This document shows, piece by piece, positions 18,430-26,927 of a stretch of DNA of 64,000 bases (within the stretch, counting starts at the first letter, position 1; each line of letters starts with the position of its first letter). The stretch is from positions 77,001 to 141,000 of the forward strand of contig NZ_CP130318.1 of NCBI RefSeq assembly GCF_032268605.1, in the 5' to 3' direction. The stretch is from Paenibacillus aurantius. GTDB taxonomy: Bacteria > Bacillota > Bacilli > Paenibacillales > NBRC-103111. A program made the position numbers and the translations under genes. The notes under the pieces were generated by a model. That model did no database searches, was not told the DNA's origin, and saw only the letters and a list, made by a program, of their open reading frames with translations.

Positions 18430-21400
18430 ATGAAGAAAATTTTATCTTTGACTTTGGCCAGCTCCATGGTTGCCAGTGTATTCGCAGGCGTAGCATTCGC
18501 TGCTGACCCAGCACTGGACACCCAAGGAAAATACGATGCACTGAAAGCAAAAGGCATCTTTGAAGGTGTAGACGGCGGAGCAGCTGGTCTTGACCAGAAC
18601 ATGACTCGCGCTCAATACGCGAAAATCCTTACCCTGCTTAACGGCTACAGCGAAGACAAAGCAGCTAGCTCGGTCTACAACGACCTGGTAGGCGCTGGTT
18701 GGGCTGAAGGCTACATCGGTGCCGTAACGAAGAACAAGCTGATGGACGGAGTGGAAGTAGGCAAGTTCTACCCATCCGCTGACGTTACGATCGAGCAGCT
18801 CGCAACCGTACTGGTACGTAACTTTGACCTTCCGTTGTCCACGGATGCCGTTTCCGGCAAAGTGGCTGGCTGGGCTAAAGAATACGTAGCAACGGCTGTT
18901 AAATACGGTTTGGTAAGCACCAAATCCGACTACACAGTACCAGCTAAGCGCGCTGACCTGGTTGATTCCACCTACGCGGCTTGGGCTGTTAAGCAAGTAA
19001 CGGTTAAATCCACTACAATCCTCGACAGCAAAACGGTAGAAGTTCTGTTCAGCGATGACAAGAAAGAAACTGTAGTTCTTGACACTCCGCTTGTAACGGG
19101 ACAAGAAACGGTAATCGCTGTTCCTCACAACGGATTTATCTACAAAGCTACGGTTAAATTCGACCAAGCTGAAGTATCCAGTGTAACAGTCACTGGTGCT
19201 AAGAAGATTGCCGTTAAGTTCAACCAGCCTGTTGATACGACCAAAGTGTCGGCTACGGTAGCCAAGGGTTCCGTGCCAATCAACGTTTCCAAGTCTTCGT
19301 TCTCCGATGACAAAATGACGTTGAACCTGGAATTGGCTACTAAGCTGACTAAAGGTGATTACACGGTTTCGGTAGCTGGTATCGCAGCAGCTAACATTAA
19401 CAAAACGATCTCGGCTGAAGACGAGAAAGTAGCGAAGATTACTATCAACGACAAAGCTTCCTTTGATCGTTCGAACGCTGCTGTTATCCGTACTAACTAC
19501 AAAGTATTTAACCAATACAATGAGGATGTAACCTCCGCGTATGCTGGTTCCCTGACCCCAACTGTTGGTAAAGGTACTGCCAACATTACTAGCACTGCGG
19601 GTGTTATGGAAATTACAGCACCAGTAGGATTGACTTTCTCCCTGGACGAAAAAGTAAATGCTACGCTGCTTCACACGGCTTCCGGCACTTTTGCATCTTC
19701 CCTGCTTACTGTTTCTCCAGTTGCTAAAGCAGCAACGATCAAAGTAGAGAAGCTGGTTAATACGGTTGAGGCTGACAAACAGTCCTTGAATGTTAATTCC
19801 ACAGCTAGCAACTTCAAACTGGTTATTGATGCAAAGGATCAATATGGTAACAACGTACCAGCTAGCGTGCTTGCTCAAGATGTAATCGTTACGGTTACTA
19901 ATCCGACAATTGCAAGTGTAGCAGGAGGACAAAACACTCCAGCATTCACTGAAGAGACAATTGATGGATCCAAGCGTACGGTACTTGCTCTGGCAAATGG
20001 CTATACTGGCAATGTTCAAAACGGATCTTTGCTTGCAGGAACGACTCAAGTTAACATTATCTCCAGAACAACTGGTGATCGTGCTACTTTTGATGTAGTT
20101 GTTGCTGACAAAGCAAAAGTAGATACTCTTACGTTGACTGCTCCGGATGTGGCTGCAGCTGGGGAAAAGATTGAAATTCCTTTCACTGCCGTTGACCAGT
20201 TCGGTGCCGCTATCACGAAAGATATCACCGATGGAGGCAGCCAAGAAAGCCTGCTTTCCTTGAATGTTTCCGGCTTCACTGGTACTGCAGTTGATGCAAT
20301 TTACTTTACAAATGACAATGTAAAAGGTGTTTCCAAGCTGATTGTTGACACCAGTGGTGTTACTATCACTCAGTCCACTCCTGTGTATATCAATGCTGTT
20401 ACGGCTACAGGTAAACTGGCTAGCTTGACCTTTACCCTGCAACCAAATGCAAAAGGTACGGTAGTAACAGGCGTAACGGATCTTAAGAAAGCAGTTGCTA
20501 TTGGTGGAACTACTTCCGTTCCATTTGACAAAGTAACTCTTCTGGATCAGTACAACCGTGCATGGAAGCTTAATGACACTACTCTTAGTGGTACTAACCC
20601 TTACCGTGTAAGTGTGAAAACTTCCGACGCTAGCATTATCCAAGTAGTAGCAGGAAATACTAGCACAACCGAAGCATTTGTAGCCGATGCCAACAGAACA
20701 GTAACGTTGTCTGCTGGTAACAATAAAGGAACGGCTACAATTACTTTGAAACTGCAGCAATATGTAGATGGACAATGGAAAGACGTAGCGAACAGTGATT
20801 ATACAACTACGGTTCGTGCGGTAGAACAAAAAGAAATTTCGAACTATGAAATTGCAGATATTGCAAAAGTGTATGCAAAGCCAGCAACTCCAGCTAATCC
20901 GGCTGTCACTGGGGACTACTCTAAGTCGATCACTGTAAATGGCTTGCTGGCAGATGGAACGAAAGTTGCTCTTCCTGTAGATAACCAGTCCTACTACACT
21001 GTAACGGTTACTGGATCTACTTACTTGGCTTACAACGCTGGTAAAGTCTCGGCAACATCTGATATCAACCTGGGTGGCACTGATAAAGAAAAGACTTTCC
21101 AAGCAGTTGTAACAGGTAATACAAAAGATGGGGCTGTTTCCATTACCAAAGATTTCGTAGTAAGCAATGTTGCTCCAGTTGCTGACAAATTGGAGCTTAG
21201 AACGCGGACTAACGCAACTGATGCTACTGCTGGAGTAACTAAGGAAGCCGACGGACTCATCTCTGTAACGACTGCTCAATTGGCTGCATATAGAGCTCAA
21301 GGCGGCCTTAATGAATTGGTAGTTGACGCAGTTAAAGTCACTGATCAATATGGTGTTGAGTTGACTACGGCAGCGAAATTCAAGAACATTGTGCCTACTT

Positions 21401-21513
21401 TCGCAGCTAACAAAAACTTTGGCAATATCAATGCAGTAGACAAGGACTCTTTCAATGTTAACGTCATTACAGATAACGGAAAATCCTTGCTCTTCAAAGT
21501 CATCGTTAAGTAA
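18430..21513 (+). CDS. major S-layer protein with N-terminal SLH domains
   Basis: This predicts a secreted 1027-residue surface protein. A signal peptide (about 1-24, cleaved after AFA) is followed by three SLH-like repeats up to about residue 200 (MTRAQYAKIL in the first) that should bind the pyruvylated wall polymer. About 800 residues of beta-rich Big/Ig-like modules complete it. Codons prefer T- and A-ending forms, unlike the G+C-rich neighbours but like hag, which fits very high expression. AGGAGG lies 13 nt before ATG 18430; an in-frame ATG at 18352 has its own GGGGGTGA and would add 26 residues. Assignment as the main S-layer subunit is inference. Confidence 0.88.
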   Translation: MKKILSLTLASSMVASVFAGVAFAADPALDTQGKYDALKAKGIFEGVDGGAAGLDQNMTRAQYAKILTLLNGYSEDKAASSVYNDLVGAGWAEGYIGAVTKNKLMDGVEVGKFYPSADVTIEQLATVLVRNFDLPLSTDAVSGKVAGWAKEYVATAVKYGLVSTKSDYTVPAKRADLVDSTYAAWAVKQVTVKSTTILDSKTVEVLFSDDKKETVVLDTPLVTGQETVIAVPHNGFIYKATVKFDQAEVSSVTVTGAKKIAVKFNQPVDTTKVSATVAKGSVPINVSKSSFSDDKMTLNLELATKLTKGDYTVSVAGIAAANINKTISAEDEKVAKITINDKASFDRSNAAVIRTNYKVFNQYNEDVTSAYAGSLTPTVGKGTANITSTAGVMEITAPVGLTFSLDEKVNATLLHTASGTFASSLLTVSPVAKAATIKVEKLVNTVEADKQSLNVNSTASNFKLVIDAKDQYGNNVPASVLAQDVIVTVTNPTIASVAGGQNTPAFTEETIDGSKRTVLALANGYTGNVQNGSLLAGTTQVNIISRTTGDRATFDVVVADKAKVDTLTLTAPDVAAAGEKIEIPFTAVDQFGAAITKDITDGGSQESLLSLNVSGFTGTAVDAIYFTNDNVKGVSKLIVDTSGVTITQSTPVYINAVTATGKLASLTFTLQPNAKGTVVTGVTDLKKAVAIGGTTSVPFDKVTLLDQYNRAWKLNDTTLSGTNPYRVSVKTSDASIIQVVAGNTSTTEAFVADANRTVTLSAGNNKGTATITLKLQQYVDGQWKDVANSDYTTTVRAVEQKEISNYEIADIAKVYAKPATPANPAVTGDYSKSITVNGLLADGTKVALPVDNQSYYTVTVTGSTYLAYNAGKVSATSDINLGGTDKEKTFQAVVTGNTKDGAVSITKDFVVSNVAPVADKLELRTRTNATDATAGVTKEADGLISVTTAQLAAYRAQGGLNELVVDAVKVTDQYGVELTTAAKFKNIVPTFAANKNFGNINAVDKDSFNVNVITDNGKSLLFKVIVK

Positions 21514-21532
21514 TAATCATCACCAAAGAAAG

Positions 21533-21560
21533 GAGGTCGGGAGAAATCTCGGCCTCTTTT
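21533..21560 (+). terminator. intrinsic terminator after the S-layer gene
   Basis: A 10-bp stem with two G-T pairs (GAGGTCGGGA with TCTCGGCCTC) and a GAAA loop is followed by four T residues. Confidence 0.75.
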
Positions 21561-21588
21561 CCTATTTTCTTACACCAGGAGGGTACTA

Positions 21589-22116
21589 ATGAAGAAATGG
21601 AAGAAGGTCGGGACGCCGGTGGCCCTGGCCGCTATCTTGTTGACCGGGTATGCCGCTTACAGCCAAGCCGATGGGGCAACCCAGCCGGGGAATGTGGACG
21701 ATCCTTTGATCACGAAGAGCTACGTCGACCAACAGCTGCAGCAGTTGGTTCAGAAGGAAGTCGCCAAACAAATTCCCAGCACTCCCCCAACCAGCCCAGG
21801 AACGGGCGGTGGGTTAATGACCAGCGTCGTGGAACTAAAAGCGGGACAAACCCTAACCCTGAATGCGGGGTCCGAGCTGATTGTCCGTAATGGCAAGACG
21901 CTGACGGTAAGCAGCGACGATAACGGAATTCCGGACGTGACGGCCGGAATTGACGTGGCTCCTAACGCGCCGGTACAGATCAATCATTTGTTAATGTTCC
22001 CGAGAGAAGGCCGGGGAATCAAGCCGGATCCCCGGGTTAAGCAGGACATCATTTTCGTCATGGTCCGAGGTGGCTTTAAGCTCACGAATGCCGACGGGTC
22101 CATCGTCACCCCATAA
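21589..22116 (+). CDS. secreted protein of unknown function
   Basis: I do not recognise a named family. The 175-residue product has a signal-type N terminus (KKWKK, then a hydrophobic stretch to about residue 25), a coiled-coil-like segment (KSYVDQQLQQLVQKEVAKQ), a Pro/Gly linker (STPPTSPGTGGG) and a C-terminal beta-rich module with LKAGQTLTLNAGSELIVRNG. AGGAGGG upstream fixes ATG 21589. It sits between the S-layer gene and a spore gene with a terminator in front, so it is probably transcribed separately. A surface or spore-coat role is only a guess. Confidence 0.7.
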   Translation: MKKWKKVGTPVALAAILLTGYAAYSQADGATQPGNVDDPLITKSYVDQQLQQLVQKEVAKQIPSTPPTSPGTGGGLMTSVVELKAGQTLTLNAGSELIVRNGKTLTVSSDDNGIPDVTAGIDVAPNAPVQINHLLMFPREGRGIKPDPRVKQDIIFVMVRGGFKLTNADGSIVTP

Positions 22117-22199
22117 TTTATCCAGCCTGGCATAATCTTATACGGGTAGGTTAGGCCCAAGGAGCCAAACTAGGGATACATCCCAAGGAGGTGTTCCAA

Positions 22200-22478
22200 G
22201 TGGCCAACAACAAGAACAAAGTGGTTCCCCAATCGAAGCAAGCCTTGGACATGCTGAAGTACGAAATCGCCGCTGAACTTGGTCTGCCGGTAGGCAAGCA
22301 GGTGTCCGGTTTGTCGGTTGATACGGAATTTGCCACGGAGTTGGGTTCGATTTCGGGCGGATCCTTGAAAGAAGATTATTGGGGCCACATTAGCTCCCGT
22401 GACTCGGGCTCCGTAGGCGGGCATATTACACGCCGCTTGATCGAACGCGCCGAAGCCGCTTTGTTTGACTTAACTTAA
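22200..22478 (+). CDS. alpha/beta-type small acid-soluble spore protein
   Basis: SASPs coat spore DNA and are degraded by the GPR protease at germination. The 92-residue product has ALDMLKYEIAAELG, DYWGHISSRDSGSVGGHITRRLIERAE and the usual C terminus, so family membership is clear. It is longer than the usual 60-75 residues because a segment (about residues 37-58, including DTEFATELG) is inserted after the first GPR-like site. GTG 22200 has AAGGAGG 8 nt upstream; GTG 22191 overlaps that site. No convincing sigma-G promoter could be read. Confidence 0.88.
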   Translation: MANNKNKVVPQSKQALDMLKYEIAAELGLPVGKQVSGLSVDTEFATELGSISGGSLKEDYWGHISSRDSGSVGGHITRRLIERAEAALFDLT

Positions 22479-22653
22479 CCCTTAATTAAAGCTTAGAACG
22501 GCCAAGGTTCTTGTCGTCATTTTATTAACCGGAATGCCATAATTCTTGTATCCTTTTCGTGGGGAGATCAGCTCCAATAGCATTACCATCCATACAACAA
22601 AATCAAACGACCAAACGGTGCTTTCCTCCTTATCCGACAAACGTTATCAGGAT

Positions 22654-22682
22654 TTGACACCTATGGACAATTACAGTACTAT
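22654..22682 (+). promoter_or_regulatory. sigma-A promoter upstream of metK
   Basis: A perfect TTGACA at 22654-22659 is followed after 17 nt by TACTAT at 22677-22682. The predicted transcript start is near 22689, about 67 nt before metK. Confidence 0.65.
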
Positions 22683-22704
22683 GATGTAATGAAGGTCGTG
22701 AACA

Positions 22705-22737
22705 CAACCTTTTCCTGGAGGAGAAGGTTGATTTTTT
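22705..22737 (+). terminator. terminator-like hairpin in the metK leader
   Basis: An 11-bp stem (CAACCTTTTCC with GGAGAAGGTTG, one G-T pair) with a TGGA loop is followed by ATTTTTT. It lies between the promoter and the metK ribosome site, so it must be bypassed for metK expression from this promoter. No S-box motif is present. Confidence 0.75.
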
Positions 22738-22755
22738 ATGGGAGGTTGAGCGGAT

Positions 22756-23967
22756 ATGGCATCTTCAAGCGTTCGTCGCTTATTCACGTCAGAATCGGTT
22801 ACGGAAGGTCACCCGGATAAAATTTGTGACCAAATCTCGGACGCCGTCCTGGACGCATTTCTTGAAAATGATCCCAATGCCCGCGTAGCTTGCGAAGTAT
22901 CGGTGGCTACCGGATTGGTTCTGGTTATTGGAGAAATCAGTTCCCGTGCCGATTATGTGGATATTTCCGCAATCGCGAGAAACACTATTAAAGAAATCGG
23001 GTACACCCGGGCGAAGTATGGGTTTGACCACCAGACTTGTGCCGTTCTTACCTCCCTTAACGAGCAGTCGGCTGACATCGCTCAAGGGGTTAACCAGGCT
23101 CTCGAAGCCCGGGAAGGCCAAATGACGGACGAAGAAATCGAAGCGCTCGGCGCGGGCGACCAAGGCTTGATGTTTGGGTTTGCCGTGAACGAAACGCCTG
23201 AATATATGCCAATGCCGATTGCCCTGGCTCACCGTCTGTCCCGCCGCTTGTCCGAAGTGCGCAAGAACGGAACCCTGGACTACTTGCGTCCGGACGGCAA
23301 AACGCAAGTGACCATCGAGTATGAAGGGGACAAACCGGTGCGTGTCGACACCATCGTCATTTCCACCCAGCATGCGGAAGAAATTTCGCTCGAGCAGATC
23401 CAGAAGGACATCAAGGAGCATGTCATTTCCCCTGTGGTGCCTGCGGAATTCCTCGATGATCAGACGAAATACTTCATTAACCCGACCGGCCGCTTCGTTA
23501 TCGGGGGACCTCAAGGGGATGCCGGCCTGACCGGACGTAAAATCATCGTCGATACATACGGGGGATATGCCCGTCATGGCGGCGGTGCTTTCTCCGGTAA
23601 GGATCCGACGAAAGTGGACCGTTCCGCTGCTTATGCCGCCCGTTATGTTGCCAAGAACCTGGTCGCTGCCGGCTTGGCCGACAAGTGCGAAATCCAGCTG
23701 GCTTATGCTATCGGGGTGGCCCGTCCGGTCTCGATCGCTGTCGATACGTTCGGTACCGGCAAAGTAAGCGAAGAGAAGCTGGTCGAGCTGATCGAGAAGA
23801 ACTTCGACCTGCGCTCCGCCGGTATCATCAAGGAGCTTGATCTGCGCCGTCCGATCTATCGTCAAACGGCGGCTTACGGCCATTTTGGCCGCAACGATCT
23901 GGATCTTCCTTGGGAGCGCACCGACAAAGCCGAGACGCTTAAAGCGCAAGCTTTCCAAAACGCCTAA
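22756..23967 (+). CDS. metK: S-adenosylmethionine synthetase
   Basis: MetK makes S-adenosylmethionine from ATP and methionine. The 403-residue product shows all family signatures: [17 protein letters not shown] near the N terminus, [12 protein letters not shown] mid-protein and [19 protein letters not shown] with the ATP/metal residues. Length is standard. GGAGG 10 nt upstream supports ATG 22756. Codon use is partly that of a highly expressed gene. Unlike many Bacillales metK genes it has no recognisable SAM riboswitch; instead a terminator-like hairpin lies in a short leader. A strong terminator follows. Confidence 0.97.
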   Translation: MASSSVRRLFTSESVTEGHPDKICDQISDAVLDAFLENDPNARVACEVSVATGLVLVIGEISSRADYVDISAIARNTIKEIGYTRAKYGFDHQTCAVLTSLNEQSADIAQGVNQALEAREGQMTDEEIEALGAGDQGLMFGFAVNETPEYMPMPIALAHRLSRRLSEVRKNGTLDYLRPDGKTQVTIEYEGDKPVRVDTIVISTQHAEEISLEQIQKDIKEHVISPVVPAEFLDDQTKYFINPTGRFVIGGPQGDAGLTGRKIIVDTYGGYARHGGGAFSGKDPTKVDRSAAYAARYVAKNLVAAGLADKCEIQLAYAIGVARPVSIAVDTFGTGKVSEEKLVELIEKNFDLRSAGIIKELDLRRPIYRQTAAYGHFGRNDLDLPWERTDKAETLKAQAFQNA

Positions 23968-23989
23968 TTCAACGTCCCCGAGGACGCCG

Positions 23990-24020
23990 AAGCCCATTTC
24001 CAAACGGAAATGGGCTTTTT
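23990..24020 (+). terminator. intrinsic terminator after metK
   Basis: AAGCCCATTTCC pairs perfectly with GGAAATGGGCTT and is followed by T residues. Confidence 0.95.
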
Positions 24021-24184
24021 GTCGTTTTTATGGAGTTCGCCCGATTACGGTCAACAAATTATTGTAAAGAGAAACGTAACTTTTTCCATATAGGTAGAGT
24101 CTATATATAGGTAAGGAACACAAAACGATAGAAAGAATCGAAGATTGTAGAGAACGATTCAGAAATTGGAGGAGATTGAAGAAA

Positions 24185-26842
24185 ATGTTTCCGCAAGCAG
24201 CCACCAAGACAGCCCCCAAGACTCCACGCCGCATCAAAATCGCCCTCGCTCTGGCGCTGGTCCTACAGACCTTTGCTTGGGTACCCGTTAATGTTATGGC
24301 AGCCGAACCCGCCGTTGTCTACCAGGGCGAGGACATCATTACGTCCGGCGCCATTCTTAAAAAATATGATTTTTCCACCGTCCGAAGCGGTTCTACCATT
24401 CATACCGATATCAAAGTGATAGAAGTAGCGCTCAACAACCCGCTCGTTAAGCTGGACGTCATGACCGGCAAGAACAACCAGTTTACGAAGAAGCAGTCCG
24501 TCAGCGGAATGGCCACGGAAACGGGAGCGGTTGCCGGAGTGAACGGAGACTTCTTCAATACCCAAGCGGAAGGAACGCCGGAAGGGCCGCAGATCAGCAA
24601 CGGAGAGCTTATGGCGACGCCGCCTTTTCTTCCGGGCCTGTACAGCTTTGCCGTGACGAAAGACAACAAGCCGATCATCGACTTGTTTACCTTTACCGGC
24701 TCGGTTAAAGCCCCGGATGGAGCGAGCTATGCTCTCGGCGGCATAAACAAAACCTACTATTGGTTCGAGCCCAGCGGACAGCACAGCATGATCGACGGAC
24801 TTTTTATGTATACGGATGCCTGGGGACAAATCGACCGTTCCAATGACGGCGTGACGAGCCCGACGGAGGTTCTGGTTCAGAACGGCATCGTTAAAGAGAT
24901 CGCCCCCGACCGCGTCATTCAAATGATCCCTCCGAGCGACGGCTATATTCTGCGTGCTTCCGGCAAGGCAGCCGAATTCATTACCGGCCATTTCAAGGTA
25001 GGAGACAAGATCAACGCGGATTACAGCATCATCGCCCAGGATCCTACCAAAACCTACAACTATAAAGACTTCAAAACCATGATCGGCGGTCATACCATTC
25101 TGGTTGATGGCGGCAAGCCGGCCGCGTTCTCGAGGGAGCTGGACGGCTTGGGAGGCTACCGGGCACGGACGGCTCTCGGCTATTCCCAGGACGGCAAGTA
25201 TGCCTACCTCTTCACGGCGGAAAATTCCGGGGACAGCAAAGGGCTCAGCATGACCGAGCTTCAGCAGGCTATGGTCAAGGTCGGCATCTGGAAAGGGCTT
25301 CTACTGGATGGAGGCGGATCCACCCAGATGGTCAGCCGTCCTCTCGGGGAGACGGGCGTTAAACTAGTAACCGAAACAGAAAATGCCCCGACTTACCAGC
25401 GTCCCGTGGTCAATGCGGTGGGGGTATGGACGACAGCTCCGAAGGGCCCGGCCCTCGCCGTGAATATTGAAGGAGAGAAAAACCTTCTGATCGGGGAAAA
25501 GGCTCCCTACCAGATCAAAGGCTACGACATCTACTACAACCCGCTTCCAATCGGACAAGCGGCGGCTCAATGGTCCAGTACCAGCGGAACGTTTAACGGG
25601 AACGTCTTCACCCCGACTGCAAAAGGACCGGCCACGATAACAGCGGTCTCCGGGCAAGCCAAGCAAACGCTGAATGTGAACGTCCTCGGACGGACCGATC
25701 TCGAAAGCTTGCGGATTCAAGCCTCGAATACCATTCTGACCCAAGGGGCGGACATCAAGCTATCCCTGGTGGCCAGATTGAAAAACGGGCAGGAACGGAC
25801 GCTTTCCGGTGATGCTTTCCAATGGGAAGTGAAAGGCTTCAAAGGAGAGGTGCAAGGGGATACGCTGCATGTCGGCGATCTGACGGGAACGACGTCCGGC
25901 CAGCTTATTGCCAAATATGACGGCTTCTCGGCCAACCTGGCTATGGCGATCGGAAGCACGCAGGTTTGGGCGGACTTCGATCAGACCAGCCAACCGGTAT
26001 CCTACCTCGGCTCTTCCGCTGACGTGAAAGGGACGGTAAGCATTGTTCCGGGCCTGTCGGGGCTTCCGGCAACCAACAAAGCCCTGCAGCTGACGTATGA
26101 CATGACGGCCGGAACCGGAACGAAAGCCGCTTATGTGAAGTTTGGCGACAACGGGCTGCCGGTGAGCGGCAATCCGCAATCCCTTAAATTGAATGTGTTG
26201 GGAGACAAGAGCCTTAACTGGCTGCGCGCTGAAATTACGGATGCGGCCGGCACTAGCAAGCTCGTGGATCTAACCCGGGCCATCGACTGGACAGGCTGGA
26301 AGCCGGTATCCGCCGATCTGACCGCTTATAATTTTACTTACCCGATTAAGGTGAAGCGAATCTATGTCGCGAATCCGGCCCAAGGCCAGGATGAGAGAGC
26401 AGCAACCGGAACGGTTGGCTTCGACGATATCTCGTTCCAGTACAAAACAGCTGCTCCTGTTCTCCCGCTTAACCAGATCAAGCTGCAGATCAACAACCCG
26501 AATGTCACGGTGAACGGCAAAACGCTGGGCCTTGCGCCATCCCCTGCTCCTTATCTGACGGCGGGCAACACGATGGTGCCGCTTCGTTTTGTAACGGAAG
26601 CGCTTGGTGGAGAAGTGAAGTGGGACAACGACAACCGTAAGGTAATCGTGACGCGGGGAGGCAAGCTTCTCGAGCTGTGGATCGACCAGGTCAACTTGAA
26701 TGTGAACGGCAAATATGTAACGGCGGAAGTGCCTCCGGTGCTCAAAAACGAAGTCACCATGGTTCCCCTGCGTATTCTGTCGGAGAACCTGGGATGGAAA
26801 GTATCCTGGGACCAGGCGACATATACGGTCACCATGGAGTAA
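24185..26842 (+). CDS. secreted phosphodiester glycosidase (NAGPA-type) with copper amine oxidase-like C-terminal domain
   Basis: The 885-residue product has a signal peptide (after PRRIKIALALALVLQ, to about residue 38). A NAGPA/DUF2233 domain follows at about residues 60-420, with GVNGDFFN, MIGGHTILVDGG and LLLDGGGSTQM. Then come Big-like and jelly-roll-like modules. The C terminus has two short MVPLR repeats (MVPLRFVTEALGG, MVPLRILSENLGW) of the copper amine oxidase N-terminal-like type common in Paenibacillus secreted proteins. The family cleaves phosphodiester-linked sugars. GGAGGAG 10 nt before ATG 24185 favours it over TTG 24176. The substrate is unknown; wall or exopolysaccharide phosphodiesters are plausible. 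Confidence 0.82.
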   Translation: MFPQAATKTAPKTPRRIKIALALALVLQTFAWVPVNVMAAEPAVVYQGEDIITSGAILKKYDFSTVRSGSTIHTDIKVIEVALNNPLVKLDVMTGKNNQFTKKQSVSGMATETGAVAGVNGDFFNTQAEGTPEGPQISNGELMATPPFLPGLYSFAVTKDNKPIIDLFTFTGSVKAPDGASYALGGINKTYYWFEPSGQHSMIDGLFMYTDAWGQIDRSNDGVTSPTEVLVQNGIVKEIAPDRVIQMIPPSDGYILRASGKAAEFITGHFKVGDKINADYSIIAQDPTKTYNYKDFKTMIGGHTILVDGGKPAAFSRELDGLGGYRARTALGYSQDGKYAYLFTAENSGDSKGLSMTELQQAMVKVGIWKGLLLDGGGSTQMVSRPLGETGVKLVTETENAPTYQRPVVNAVGVWTTAPKGPALAVNIEGEKNLLIGEKAPYQIKGYDIYYNPLPIGQAAAQWSSTSGTFNGNVFTPTAKGPATITAVSGQAKQTLNVNVLGRTDLESLRIQASNTILTQGADIKLSLVARLKNGQERTLSGDAFQWEVKGFKGEVQGDTLHVGDLTGTTSGQLIAKYDGFSANLAMAIGSTQVWADFDQTSQPVSYLGSSADVKGTVSIVPGLSGLPATNKALQLTYDMTAGTGTKAAYVKFGDNGLPVSGNPQSLKLNVLGDKSLNWLRAEITDAAGTSKLVDLTRAIDWTGWKPVSADLTAYNFTYPIKVKRIYVANPAQGQDERAATGTVGFDDISFQYKTAAPVLPLNQIKLQINNPNVTVNGKTLGLAPSPAPYLTAGNTMVPLRFVTEALGGEVKWDNDNRKVIVTRGGKLLELWIDQVNLNVNGKYVTAEVPPVLKNEVTMVPLRILSENLGWKVSWDQATYTVTME

Positions 26843-26927
26843 AATAGTACTATTATATCACTTCAAACGAGTCGTAATATGATAGAATATAGGACAAAGT
26901 ACAGCTTAGCGAAGGAGTCCGGATGAC

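Noticed and set aside
18442-21348. A 968-codon reverse-strand frame opposite the S-layer gene
   Set aside because: Composition (very Ser/Cys/Ile-rich) is unlike a real protein and arises from the strong codon bias of the S-layer gene.
22479-22653. SAM riboswitch before metK
   Set aside because: The S-box core sequences could not be found anywhere between the SASP gene and metK.
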